DNA from: Trileptium ribeirensis
Taxonomy: Eukaryota > Nematoda > Enoplea > Enoplida > Thoracostomopsidae
Length of the DNA stretch: 64,000 bases
NCBI GenBank assembly: GCA_030248225.1
Contig: JASANE010021104.1
Coordinates: forward strand, 1-64,000
Direction: 5' to 3'
This document shows positions 34,030-46,304 of the stretch, piece after piece (position 1 is the first letter of the stretch; every line of letters starts with the position of its first letter). The position numbers were made by a program, and so were the translations under genes. The notes under the pieces were generated by a model. That model was given only the letters and a program-made list of their open reading frames with translations, was not told where the DNA came from and ran no database searches.

Positions 34030-34412
34030 ATTGTTCAAGTCTTCCGATCTTATGTTGTTTACTGTCGGCCTGTCTTGTTTGGTGTTGTCATCGCTTTATT
34101 TTGGCGAAGTTTTGTATAACGACAAAGCTTCATCGGTGTTCCAGTATACTGTTGTCATGTTGCAAGGCAGCTGCGTTATAGCCTATTTTCTTATCTCAGC
34201 ACTGTTTCGTCAGAAGTAAGTATTGTTTTTGTTGAATTTCAAAATATAGTTACTTCCTGATATTCAGTTTTCGTTATTTAAAATAATGGATTGTAATTAC
34301 AAGTATCATGTTTGTTTAAATTTAGGACCCTGGAACTCAATTCAATCGGATTGCTACAGGTGACACTTGAAGCTAGGCTTGGATACAATAACCGCGTTTA
34401 GAAAAAAATAAA
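34030..34412 (+). CDS. Candidate last two exons of an unidentified membrane protein gene
   Basis: An acceptor (TATTTTCCATTTAG at 34029) opens an exon to 34215 encoding about 62 mostly hydrophobic residues with two membrane-like stretches (LMLFTVGLSCLVLSSLYF; YTVVMLQGSCVIAYFLISAL). It closes at a strong donor, AA|GTAAGTATTG. A second acceptor (TTTAAATTTAG, AG at 34324-34325) opens a final exon that stays in frame across the intron and adds 24 residues ending NNRV and a stop near 34401. AATAAA follows at 34407-34412. The agreement of phase, splice sites and polyadenylation signal is what supports a gene. The family is not recognised and upstream exons were not found. Confidence 0.35.
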
Positions 34413-37400
34413 TGTTCTGCATTGTAAATAAATAATTTTACATTAATACTATGGGCTTTTTGCGCAATTATCAGGATGGCCTCAGTTTTTTGAGCAACAT
34501 ATTTGATATTGATCTTTTTATCTTTAATGTGCTTGGTCATAAAATTTTGGATGTATCTTGAACTGGATTATTGATTATTCTTAGGAAAAGCATGACCAGA
34601 CATTTGGCGTTATTTGATCAAATACTTAGTTAAATTTCCGGGGTATAATTGTAAATCGTAGTTTTCATTTCTGAAAAAAAAAATATAGTAATTTCTCGCT
34701 AAATGCTCGTGAATAGAACGTGACATGGTGTTAGTCAAACAATGCGGTATCTGGCAACAAATTTTATATCAAATTTAAAATGAATCAAAATATTTTGCAA
34801 TAATTTTTGTGATGTGAATAGGGGGATATAGGGTGATGGTCTAGTTTGATCGCAAATTAATCTTGAAAAAAATTTAGAGTTGCCCTCTAGTTAAGCGTTA
34901 GATAATTTTAATGTTTTAAAACGTTGTAGCCTTATCCCACAACAAGAAAGCATTATGACGTTATATTCCTGACATTGATATAGGTTTTACAAATATGGTG
35001 GATGAATACTTAACGCTATGATACCAGACCATGCTGGAAGGCAAAATTGTGGTGTGAATTTTTGTATTGATATTGGTCGTTTGTGTTATTACCAAATTCA
35101 GCAATTTTTTCCAACGTTGCCCCAAGTAAATGTTTGAAAAATTATTTATGGCATCTTTTGCACGAATTAGCTCTGGGTACAACCCTACAGCGTTCTAAGG
35201 AAATCGTGTTTTATTTAAGTTGTAACACCCTCACAGCACAATGCTTTATAATACAATCAGTTTTCAATGTTGCAGTGACATTTCATGTGGTTCTTGTTCT
35301 TTGCCGCACAATCTCTGCAAATTTATTTTTAGCGAAAATTTTTGGTCGAGGACGTTGTTTATCTTACAAAACATTGGTTTTTGTGTGAAGTCGAAGCCTC
35401 ATGGATTCTAGAATTCGTATTATCGTGGCATTAAAGTTGCTGGAAATCTTGGCGCTCGTAATGCCACCGTAAGTATGATTAATAATTTATTGTAAAAAGG
35501 AACATGTAAATGTGCGGCATAAAGATTAGAATTTGACGCGCGAAGATGTATGTTGTTGTTTCGAGAATCGAACAAAGCTATTAGTTTCGTAAGCGGTTGG
35601 CGAGTTCTTCATACTATTAGTCAAAGAATGTTTTTTAGAACCAAGCCTCATGTAAAATATATAGTGTTTTACATTTTCGATCTTAATTATACAAACGTTG
35701 TTTGATTATTTACATTTGGTTGCTCTTACATACTAATATAACTAGTCTTAGCCCATCTTGGGAATCGTTGTACCATGTCGCCGTTAGGGTTGAGAAATTC
35801 TGTCCTATTATTAGCGCAGAGACTTCTTGTAGTATGATCTAACTGTTACACGTTTGACTTCTGAGTTTTAAGTTAAGAAGAGATAGGTGAAGAGTACCAA
35901 ATTTGTTTGACGTAAATTTTACCTATAGAATAGAGTAAGAAGTTTACATCAAATTACGTGCTAGTACTGTAATTTCAGCTACAATCGAGAACGTTTGAAA
36001 GCACATGTCCTGCATTTGCATTGGTGAATACTTTAAACAAAAATAATTTATTGTATGACCCAGGAGCGCTGATATTATTTGATACAGATGTACCTGACAT
36101 TTTTAACCGAATGTTGTAGTTTAAAAGTTATGTTCGCTATTTCAAAGTCCGTACCGAGCGTTGTGTATAGGTAGGCATTAGGAATAGTCATTTAAATTCC
36201 GGCGTAGCTAACAAAGTTATTCTTGTTTGTAGAAAAGATACATTTTGTCTATCCAACGATAACAACTAAATGGAGCTAGATAGTTTTAGCAGCCAGATTA
36301 AGTATAATTATAGGAAAACAATGCGTTCTATATATAGACAAACCTCGTAAAACGGGACATATCTTGCGATTTCGTCAAGCGTCTATTTTATTTACGCGAA
36401 CCATTATGGGCTCAAAGAATAGTCTGATATTGTTGGAATGTGAAAGACGATCTCTTAACAGAAGAGTGCTTGCATTTTATTAAAAATTATTTGAATACTC
36501 TGAAAATGAAAATTGCGTCGATGCTGATGAATTCTGGTGCTTGTTTGTTACTTCACAGTTATACTTGTGAAGTCCGTGAAGAAGAAACCGAAACGCTTAA
36601 TTTCGTAAAATAGCTGTACCTAGCATTTGTCACTAAGTGATTAACTTAGTTTTCGTGCTGTTAAGCTGTGTAAATTTATTAGAGCAGTACAGAACCAACT
36701 AAGTGTTAGAGTTCGAATCTTTACCCTCTTTTATAAGAGTCGGACTCGTAAATCGAGATGGTCACACCTTTAGTCTCGCCAAGGCACAAGTAATTAGCAT
36801 TGTGCCGGTGTGCAACTACGGACAACCGTTTTTACTATATATTTGGTTTCCTTTGAGATTATATACTGGTGTGCATGCTGTAATTTGTTATCAAATAAAG
36901 GTGAAAGATTTGGAACATATTCTATAATAGTTGGTTGAAAACACTACATGTGTCTTGTTTAGCTGTTTAGAATATTATTATTGTACCTACTACAATATTC
37001 AAATATCGACGTGCACATCCAGAAATTTAAATGTTATCCACAGCGGAAATTATAAACTTTTCTGAAATATTGAACAGAATTCAAATTTTGGCGTGACTCG
37101 ACAATCTATATGTAAACGTAAGTGTTAAAAATAAGCCTGATATACTAAAAATTTTGAGTTGTGCTTGTTTCAGCTACCAAACGTTTCGAGAAAAGTTAAC
37201 TTTAAAATGGGTATAAAACACGTGAAAATAATTGAAAAATGTTCAATTCTAGGTTTATCACGCATATTTTGCAAAATCCTAATAAAAACGTCTGCATAAA
37301 GAAGTTTTTCTTTTATAGAGATTTGAAATTATATTTTTTGAAAACCGGTAGTGGTCAGTACATAACTTCAGTAATCTTATTCCTGCACAGTTATTGATTT

Positions 37401-38439
37401 CGCAGAACCTTCGGATCCACATCTTCGACCAAGAGGTCAGACTTTGATGTACGAAAATTATTTTACCGTATACCTTATCTGTCTGCACGGAGCTGTTCGA
37501 TATTCCAATAACTGGATTCCACACTGGATCAGGTGTGTTTAGTGAAGTTGTCGCTTGCCTGGTTGAATTTTTTATTTTTTCTCTTTACTATTCGGCATGA
37601 CATCGACAAGTGTTAAGATTCAGTATAAAAGGGGTAACCAGATATCTAGAGGATTTGTCACCAATGTGCCAAACATTTAAGTTCAAGTGTTCGGTCATAG
37701 TCGATTGTCAGCTACCCTGCATTATCAAATCTTATTCTAAAAATATATTACTTAACAACTAATGAGAGATAGATTTATCGCTCTGATAATTGATGGAATC
37801 TTTATGTGTTAGTACGCCTATACAATCGCCGCGCTATCCTAAAACTGTATAAAAGGCACATGTCAAAAGCTAACAAACCACTTGAAAAGGCAAAACTGAG
37901 CCATTAGTGGCACCTGTTGCAAGGAGTAAAAAAATTTTTTCCTTGTTTTGGTTTGGATAATTACAGTGCCTTTTTGGAATACAAAATTTAGTTTGGTGAA
38001 TACCGACTATTTTGTATGAGATTATCTTGAAAAATTTACTCAGCAATAGAAAATCTCATTTCAGTTATATTACAGTGGCCGAAAAACCGACAGGCATTAA
38101 TTATCATTAAGCATGCGCAAATAATATTAGTGGTTACTAGTTCTTAATAGCTAGTAAGTCATTAGAGTAGCTTCTCAGAAACATTTTTCGCGAACTGTAG
38201 CATACCATTTAATAATCGTGATCGATATTTTAATCAAATCATACACGTTTCAAGACGAAAACAAACGACACATGTTTGCGCTGTTTTTTATTATTTACAG
38301 AGAGCTTATTTTCGAAGCTGAATCTCTAAGAATTTTTCTATAGTTATTGTAAACCTATATCTAAGGGACAGACTATAGCAAAGATTCGTTTTGTTTGAAA
38401 AAAAATCAGGGCTATAATTGGTAACTGCCAGGTGTGTGG
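34413..38439. other. Single-copy-looking DNA, no confident gene
   Basis: 35401-35469 starts ATGGATTCTAGAATTCG, encodes a short hydrophobic N-terminus and ends at the donor CCACC|GTAAGTATG, so it could be a first exon; no matching second exon was found. A hydrophobic 101-codon frame (35083-35388) and a 74-codon frame (36703-36927) have no recognisable domains. Confidence 0.35.
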
Positions 38440-38457
38440 GCTTAGACTGGGAAAGAT

Positions 38458-38524
38458 TGGTTATATAAGACAGTAGCACAGCTCAGTCAGAGAGATCTCT
38501 TCGATGCAGTTGCCGCGGGTAAGT
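38458..38524 (+). promoter_or_regulatory. Promoter-like segment and splice donor of element B
   Basis: TTATATAAG at 38461-38469 stands ahead of a CAGT-rich start-like region, and GCGG|GTAAGT (GT at 38519-38520) is a strong donor in leader position. This fits a 5' LTR/R region with a donor for spliced RNA. Confidence 0.45.
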
Positions 38525-39084
38525 AGCGCTATTATTATTTTGTTAAAAATTTCTTAATGTGCTGAGCATAAGCACACTGTAACACAATAGGACAGGTTAA
38601 ACTAGTGGTGGAGACTGGGCATAACTGTGGTACGCTAACAACTAAGGCGTTTGGTCGTCCTCTGGTGGTTAAAAGTTAAGTGTATAGTAGGGAAACACGC
38701 TAATTCCCTTCCTTTCGGTGCCTTTGGTTTGTTTTGGTTGGTGATTTATCTGTCTACTATCACACCTGACGGACGCACTCACCGCTTTTAACAATTGTTC
38801 ACTTGGGTACACTTCCACATAATATACTTACGCATAGTTTGGGGCACACAATCTACATACTCAAGGATTGGTAGACTTATAGGAGCTGCATAAATTAAAT
38901 TCTATCCGAGTTTTATGCGTGGCAAGCATAAGGTGCTTTTGTCCAGAGGATCTTAGGCTTTGCTACACTTGGAGGCCCCACCGAAACTCGATTTTTCTTA
39001 GTCGGGTTAAACGAATTGGGATAGGGTTCATTCTCACTCTCGAATACCTAACATTACAAAAAATTAAATACAGCTGGTTACAAA

Positions 39085-40530
39085 TTGAGAAGTGCCCAAA
39101 ATCTTTATAATTTAGAGTTAACGGACGACGAGCAAGATAGCTCTTATTTTGAGACCGATTTTGAAAATCAGCAACTGGAAGGTCTAGTTAAAAATATTAG
39201 TCAAATTGATCACTTTATAAAGGACCTAGCCTCTAGGCTGGATAACGGCCTAAAAGACCTTTCGGATGAGGTCGATAGAGTGTCTCAATGCGTCAGCTTG
39301 GGGAATTATACCGGTCTTTTTTATATCTCCCTTTCGGGGAGATTTGACCGGTCAAGTCTTTAATTCGTGGTTAGAAAATTTCAATCTAGTTTGTGATGCG
39401 AAAATAATAGATGAAAACATGAAGTTAAAAATGCTGCCCGCATACTTAAGAGATGGGCAAGTTACGCTTATGAACGAGTGCCCGATGCTTCTAAAAGAAA
39501 TAATGATTTAGTGCGCGCTCTGAAAACGGCCTTACTAACTCCAGAATGGTCAATGTCTCATGAAGCTGCACTAGAGCAGCGCCAACAAATGACTGGCGAA
39601 ACTGTGACCGCATACCTTAAGGCGATTAAGAAGGCATGCCGTAGTATATTATCAGTATGATAACGACGCAACTTTACAAAGGAAAATTATATCTCGTTTC
39701 TTTAATGGATTACGATCACCCGAGTTAAAGCAACAGGAATTTCAGGATATGCCGAACACACTTAGGGGGCGGCGGAAGATCTCGCACAAAGATTATACAT
39801 GCAATCGGGTCTTTGTGGGGCGGTATCGCCAACCGTTGGTTTAACCAGTGTAACCAATAGCCTAGCACGAGATCAAGCCCTACAAAACGTAGCACAATGT
39901 ATGGAACTGCTTGCTAGAAACCAAAACGATATAGCAAACACACTGCAGCGAGTTATGAAGAACCCATCAAGGCAAAATAATCGGTCACCTGCAGTAAGTT
40001 CAAGTCAGAGTGGACGTTTACAAAACAGACCTCGACCTAATTTCGCACAGGATTTTTCACAATGCGGCCCACGAAGCTTCAATTGCGGAAAACTAAGCCA
40101 CGTGGCAATGAGTTGTTTATTGAGAAGTAATCAAGGGGGAACGGGTAATTGCCGTGTTCAAAATAATCCTACATTTAGAAATAATTCCTCGCAAAATTTT
40201 AGAAAGCCTCTCCCGACTTCCAATTTAAGGCCAAATATACCTAACGTCGGTCCAATGGCGAGAACAACAAATCCCAGATATGTTATCGCTATGAGCACAC
40301 TTATAAAAGGGCCGAAACAAAGATCACAGGAAACTATTGTGGATACACCATATCGTACCGAGCTTGAGAAATTGCGTAGAGAGGTTGATTCACTTTCCAA
40401 ACAAAATCAATTGCTTATAGAGAAAGCTTACTCGCAGTGGGTGGGAACAGTATTAGTAAAATATAAAAGTCATGAGCAAATATATAGCCGCAGGGCTAAA
40501 GTTTTCAAATCGTCCGGCACTTCTGATGGG
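39085..40530 (+). pseudogene. gag: Gag of element B
   Basis: Fragments in several frames give a coiled N-terminal part (39085-39290), a retrotransposon Gag/capsid segment (FNSWLENFNLVCDAKI near 39360, MLPAYLRDG, then WSMSHEAALEQRQQMTGET) and a tail with a zinc knuckle near 40078-40113. The knuckle has lost its first Cys (Ser at 40075-40077) but keeps C-x4-H-x4-C. Breaks occur near 39300-39360, at 39511 and at 39660-39800. The last frame runs without a stop into the env-like region. The true start is unclear. Confidence 0.7.
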
Positions 40531-42430
40531 ATGCGGAATAAAAATAGTTCGGGACTCAAACTTGCCTACTCCTTGCTGGCAATTTTGTTACTAGTAACAT
40601 TGTTTGCTCCAGCCAATTCTGTTATAACTAAAGAGCTGCAAAGGCTCCACCCGCATCTTTTCCCTTCATTCGGGGTTAGATTCGTTCCCGACGGAATAGT
40701 CATGACAGCTCCCGATGCAGTTTATGTACCTATATTGGTTCATACAAAGCATGAAAAACATGAAGCCCGCAGAGCTGCAGTAATGTATTCTGTTAACCCC
40801 AAAGATTGCAATTGCACAGGTCATCAGATTTTAGATAGCGAATCACGAAATGTTTTAAATATACTAAACTAAAATTTTCGAAATTCGGTCGATCCCGCAT
40901 TTTACGAGGCGTTGTTACAAAGCATTTGTACTGATAAACCTTTTGCGTGCACTTTTATTGAACCAAAAAGGCAAAAACGTTTTGTCTCTGTCGCCCTAGC
41001 GGGAGCTGCTTCCGTTGCAAGTATAGGGATGGGAATAGCAAATAGTATTCAAATGTCGTATCTAAAGCTTAAAGTGATTGCGTTGTAGAATTCAATAAGA
41101 GTATTTGGAGAACAGACTATTCGAAATTCAGAAAAAATTAAACTGCTCACTGTTAACCAGGAAAGAATTTATACGATAACACACGATATTGTCCGTTATG
41201 TAGAACAAACTTCACTAGCATTAGAATGTACAATAATGAAGACAGTAGCCTGGGCACTCTTCATGGCACAAACAAATTTTTTTGTGAATGATGTTAAGAA
41301 AGTAGTTAAGGCAATGGTAATCGCGAGCAATACTGGCAATTTAACTTCTGAGATTTTGACAGCTTCACAATTTAGACAGTTACTTGAGAGGAAGTCAACG
41401 TTACACGACTCGGTGTATTTCCATGATTATAGTTTATTTTAGCATTTTGTAAAAGCTTATCCTATTTTTTATGGATATAGTTAATATAAGATTTGGCCTA
41501 ATATTAGAAGTACCTCGTATTTCTGTTAAAAATATTCTTCCGCTAATGAAGGTCGTTAATGTTGGGTTGAACAATAAACACTCTAATAGCACGGCCAGGC
41601 TATCGTTGCCCGAGTTTATTACATATGATACTGCGCTTAATAGAGTATATTTCTATGAGGTTAAATCCGGCAGTTGCCATAAAACTTCGGGTTTGTGGTA
41701 TTGTGATAAAGCAGCATTATCAGCCAGTATGAGTGATAGATATTCACACAATTAAAAAACTGTTCTGTTAGAAATTCTTGCACATTCGATGTAAAATTGT
41801 ATTCGCCCTAAACCGTTATTGAAAGTACACGAGTGGGTTTTTTAGTTCGAACTTCAGAAAAATTCGTACATATAACACGAATTCTGCCGGGTCGTAAGGT
41901 TACGAAAGCTGACAAATTGATTGTTACGGAACATGGGGTGATGTTCTTTGGTTATTCAAAATTTTCAATGATAATAGTGGGAGATCAAGTTCTAATGTCT
42001 AGCTTTCGCCCCATACAAGATTTTGAAGTATTCATGCAAAGGATAGGAAATTTTACCTTTAATTTTTCGGACATACCACCCCTACTTGGAGCAAACTTGA
42101 AGATGTTACGTATCACTCTTATTTAACCAGTCAGAGGTTAAAACGAGTACTTATGTATTTAGAGCAGGATGGCTTTGATATTCCTAGTGAAGCGTTGTAT
42201 GTTGTACCTATCGTTATTTCGCGGGTGGTGCTTTGTGCCCATTATGCATTTCGAAAAAAATCTGGCACTTATTCAAATCGTCCGTGAGCAAACCAAACAT
42301 AAAACATGGTATAGCAAATATGGAATTAGTTGAGTATCCAAAAGTTCACGAGAGTCTAGGTATGTGTTATAACAAAACGATTGGTCGCCCCGTTTGGGTA
42401 AATTTTCCCCTACCGTCAGTCCACTAGTAT
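40531..42430 (+). pseudogene. env: Env-like class I fusion glycoprotein relic of element B
   Basis: An ATG at 40531 opens a signal-peptide-like segment (SLLAILLLVTLFAPANS). About 430 bases later a furin-type cleavage site RQKR (40969-40980) is followed at once by an Ala/Gly-rich hydrophobic stretch of about 24 residues, as in class I fusion peptides, and then by heptad-like coiled coil to about 41250. Cysteine-bearing ectodomain fragments follow (41471-42126) and a hydrophobic segment near 42185-42240 is the likely membrane anchor. Stops at 40870-40872, 41086-41088 and several later points inactivate it. The position between gag and protease is unusual; env normally follows pol. The parent family is not identified. 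Confidence 0.6.
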
Positions 42431-42530
42431 CCGTTACATGAAACTGATATTGCGGTAAATGTATGTGAGTTACCATTCTGCCGGGCAAAACTTAATCATT
42501 CTAGTTGCAAACAGCAGGTAACGGCGCGAC

Positions 42531-42851
42531 ATGGCTGAAACCGTATTTACTGTTGGAAGAGCAGCATCTGAGATTGAGGTAACTTTACAGGGTAAAACTT
42601 TCATCTGCGTCCTAGATACAGGCAGCAACATTACAATAATGTCCAGCAAAACCTTTGATAGTCTGGGATTAGCGAGTGATGATCTAATACTAGCGCCTTG
42701 GACTTTTGCTGTAGGAATAACGGGACATGATTTAACTATAAAAGGAGCAGTGAAAGTTTGGTTAGGTTTTTTGAACCGCAATTTTGATTTGCACGTTTTT
42801 GTATTTGAAGACTGCACACATTCTGTAATAATAAGAGGAGATCTACTATAA
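42531..42851 (+). CDS. Retroviral-type aspartic protease of element B
   Basis: A 106-residue open frame carries FICVLDTGSNITIMS, the DTGS active site of retroviral aspartic proteases, and a second block ending HSVIIRGDLL (normally I-L-G-x-D). It ends at a stop before RT, so it is a separated part of Pol. Confidence 0.8.
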   Translation: MAETVFTVGRAASEIEVTLQGKTFICVLDTGSNITIMSSKTFDSLGLASDDLILAPWTFAVGITGHDLTIKGAVKVWLGFLNRNFDLHVFVFEDCTHSVIIRGDLL

Positions 42852-43302
42852 TAACTTGGAACCGTGAGTATTAATTATCAGAAACATTAATTAGTCATCG
42901 ATGGAGTTTCCTACCCATTGGGCAGTGCCGCGACCAAAGCGGTGCGGTTAGCTACAACCACCACAATACCGTCGCGGTCTGAGGCTGTTATCCCGAGTAA
43001 GATTGTCGGGTAAAGTGACAATGGATATGCTATCTTTGAGCCGAGTGAAAAATTATGCAGTGATTTTGATTTACGAGCACCCCGGCTTTTACAATCAGAT
43101 GCCACTGAGATAAGTGCACCTATAAGGTTATTAAATATGTCACATTATGCGGTTAAAATTTATGAGGATACGTCCCTGGGGACGGTAGAGTCTATCGGCG
43201 GTGATACATCAGCTGTTCTTGGGGTCCAAGCTACAGACCTATCAAAAATAACTTTTTAAATGAACTGGAATTGGAACAGGCAAAATTACAACAGAACAAA
43301 AA
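42852..43302 (+). pseudogene. Degraded linker between protease and RT of element B
   Basis: Out-of-frame coding remnants; no separate domain recognised. Confidence 0.4.
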
Positions 43303-43946
43303 ATGTTATTCATCAATCTTTGCACTGAATACTCTGAAGTTTTTGCTAAACACGATTATGACTATGGCGATATAACAGTTATTCAACATAGTATAGACAC
43401 AGGCGATGCAGTACCGATCAAACAGAGGCAATATAGAATACGATTTCAGCGAAAAGAGAGGGTAGATACAGAGTTAAGCCAAATGTTGAAATTTGGAATA
43501 ATAGAGCCCTCGACCAGTCATTGGGCTAGCCCTATAGTTCTAGTTAAGACGAAAGAAAGCGAGTGTTTACGGCTGTTCGGTGATTATAGGAAATTAAATG
43601 CAGTCACGAAGAAAGATTTTTACCCGCTACCAAATATTAATGATTTGTTAAAATGTGTGGGGAATGCTAAATTTTTCAGTGTTATGGACCTTTTATCGGG
43701 TTTTTGGCAAATCCCAATGGCTCATAATTCGATGGATAAAACAGCGTTTATAACACCTGCTGTTTATATCAATTTACAAAAATGCCGTTTGGATGTGCAA
43801 TGCACCAGCTACATTTCAGAGGACCCTCGAAGCAACCTTGCAGTTTAGTTGAAAAGGATATGTTTGATTTATATAGATTATATATGTGTATTTACAGAAA
43901 CATTTGAGGAACTTGCTTAAGCAGGCTTAAGCAAGTATTTGCACGT
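43303..43946 (+). pseudogene. pol: Reverse transcriptase of element B, inactive
   Basis: The fingers and palm are clear: FGIIEPSTSHWASPIVLVKT, FGDYRKLNAVT, YPLPNI and VMDLLSGFWQIP with the first catalytic Asp. After TAFITP the frame is lost for about 100 bases. The active site, normally Y-L-D-D, reads YIDY at 43870-43881, so one catalytic Asp is replaced by Tyr. A stop precedes the next block. Confidence 0.85.
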
Positions 43947-44803
43947 TTGAAAAATGCGGGATTAAAAGTGAAACTTAGGAAATGCAAATTTTTAAGAGAT
44001 GAAGTGTCTCATTTAGGGCATATTATTTCTGCTGATGGTCTGAGACCCGACCTTGAGAAAATTGAGGCAGCCAAGACTTACCCGGTTCCCCATGACATTA
44101 CTTCTGTTAGAAGCTTTCTCGGATTCTGTAGCTATTATCGGCGATTTATAAAAGATCTTGCAACCATTGCTAAACCGTTAAGCCAGCATACAAGTTCATT
44201 GAAAATTTCTTGTGGAATTCGGATGCTCAGCATGTGTTCGAGACTTTGAGAGCCAAACTTATGAACCATCCTATTCTTCGGGTGGCAGACCCCACGAGAC
44301 CTTACTTTCTGGAAACCGATGCAAGTAATAAAGCCATCGGTGGGGTCCTATCGTAAGTCGATGAGAATAAAACGTTGTATCCTATTGCATATGGGAGTAG
44401 ATTGTTACAGAAGGCAGAAAGAAATTATACTGCTACAGAGTTAGAAGCGCTAGCTGTTGTCTACTTTATGAAATATTTTCGGAATTACATCTATGGCCAA
44501 AAAATAACTATAATTACACACCATTCTGTTCTGCGGTGGTTACTAACGAATAAAAATGCTTCCGGGCGCCTGCAGCGTTGGGCGTTATCACTTACTGAAT
44601 TTGTTTTTTCTGTAGAGCTTAGGGCTGGTATGAAAATGGGACATGTGGACGCACTATCTCGCGCTGACATTAAGCCAAGTAAAGAACAAGCTAAAATTAC
44701 ACCTGATCAAGTCCAGGATGACGATATAAAATTGGCTTACACAGTAATAACAAATATTGATAACAACGTAGAGACGGAGCTTGCAAAGTTCGAGGATTTA
44801 TGA
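43947..44803 (+). pseudogene. pol: RT thumb and RNase H of element B
   Basis: KNAGLKVKLRKCKFL, HIISADGLRPD and SFLGFCSYYRRFI are standard gypsy thumb/connection blocks. RNase H follows with ETDAS near 44315, a stop at about 44355, then YPIAYGSRLL, TATELEALAV and a THHSVL block where TDH is usual. Frame breaks occur at about 44249 and 44355. Confidence 0.85.
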
Positions 44804-46304
44804 ATAAGCAAGATCAAGATTCTGAGATTAAGGCATTAAAAGCATACTTAGAACACGGTAAGCACCCAGAAGATACTTCACTCGCATCTCATTTTGCAGC
44901 GGTTCAACCTCGATATGTTGTTAGGGATGGGGTTTTGTATCATCATTACCCGATGCCTAAATCAAAACAAGGCTATATTTTCTAACAGTTAGTGGTACCG
45001 TTCTCGATGAGACAAGAACTAATGTCAGACCATCATGATGGTGTCGTAGGGGCAACAACATCTTGGCATCTTTAAAACATATCAAAAATTAGTCCCAAAA
45101 TATTATTGGGATGGTATGTATCGGGATGTTACCAAATGGGTTCAATCGTGTTTAGAGTGTGGTAAGCGAAAGTCAGGACCCCATCGAGCGAAGGCTCTCC
45201 TGAATCCTATTCCTGCAACACGCACTAATTATAGGTATCACGTAGCCGTACTACGAATACTACCTCAAACTTATAATGGCAACAAATATGTTGTCATATT
45301 TACTGACCGTTTTACAAAATATTTGGAGGCCATATGCACACCAGGTTACAAGGCCACAAGTATTGCTAAGTTATTCATGGCAGAGATTGCATGCCGACAT
45401 TCAGCACCGTATGAGTTGGTCAGTGACAATGCACCAAATTAACGTAGCCAGTTAGTAGATCACATTTGCCTACTAACCGGAACTAGGAAAGTTTTTACAA
45501 CCCCTATCGTCCACAAACCACTGGTATTGTGAAACGAACAAACACAACTTTAATGGATATGGTTTCGCAATACGTAGATATGGCACAGCGTACGTGGGAC
45601 GAATTCGTCCCATTCGCTTGTTTTGCGTATCGCGTTAGCGTAAATGAGTCAACCAGTCTGAGCCCGATTGAAATGGTATATGGGACATCACCACGGTTTC
45701 CTATTGATACTGCATAACCAATTTCTAACATAAACTATATAGATGAAGGAGATTGTTTCGGTGACATCCAACTTTATCTAAAACAAGCCTGGGAGATGGC
45801 TAGGGAAAGCATTGTTAAAGCTCAAGCTCGCATGAAAGAACTTCATGACCGTAAGGCAGCCGCATTAGAGCACTGGGTTGGTCAAAAGGTAATGTTGCAT
45901 GTGCCGTTTAATAAGCAAGGCAAATCGAAAAAATTATCTCAACCCTGGCATGGTTTGTACGAAGTTACGGAAACCGTATCGCCTGCCGTTACTTTGAAGT
46001 CTATAACAAACTAAAAAGAACAACTAAAACGCGTTCATATTGAGGGCATAAAACCTTTTTACGGTCCGTACGTCCCACCATTACTATTAAGAGAGATAAA
46101 AAATTCTCCGGAAATAAATTAAGTGGGTGAGAAAATCTTAAGTGATGGCAAGGAGCCGGCAGTTTTAGAAAACACGATGCAATCAGCTGAACCTGCTGCA
46201 CAGGGCGAAAGTCAATTTATTGCCCGCCCAACCGGCTGTAGTACACAAAGCTTCTATTAAACCTACACATTACTATAATCTGAGATCAAAGAAGACACCA
46301 TAGT
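44800..46304 (+). pseudogene. pol: Integrase of element B, inactive
   Basis: The zinc-finger end (CLECGK near 45155) and core blocks (VVIFTDRFTKYLEA, ELVSDNAPN) are present, but the first catalytic Asp block is corrupted. The conserved Glu of the last block (TGIVxRTN) is Lys at 45532-45534. The C-terminal part (45796-46014) has the usual LHVPFNKQGKSKKLSQPW and Y-E-V-T blocks. The protein tail YNLRSKKTP ends near 46304. Stops occur at about 45440, 45715 and 46014. Confidence 0.83.

Larger units (their letters stand above)
38440..46304 (+). mobile_element. Element B: decayed Ty3/gypsy-type endogenous retroelement with env-like gene
   Basis: Order on the plus strand: promoter/leader, gag, env-like gene, protease, RT, RNase H, integrase, ending in a conserved YNLRSKKTP-type Pol tail with stop near 46304. 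Many stops and frameshifts make it inactive. A TATATAAG box and downstream donor suggest the 5' LTR lies around 38440-38620. A matching 3' LTR was not found before 46850, so the element is probably truncated or its LTRs are too diverged to see by eye. Confidence 0.85.

Noticed and set aside
36521..36597. Hammerhead ribozyme core (CTGATGA and GAAAC with a hairpin between)
   Set aside because: The hairpin is not adjacent to either core and no closing stems I and III are visible.
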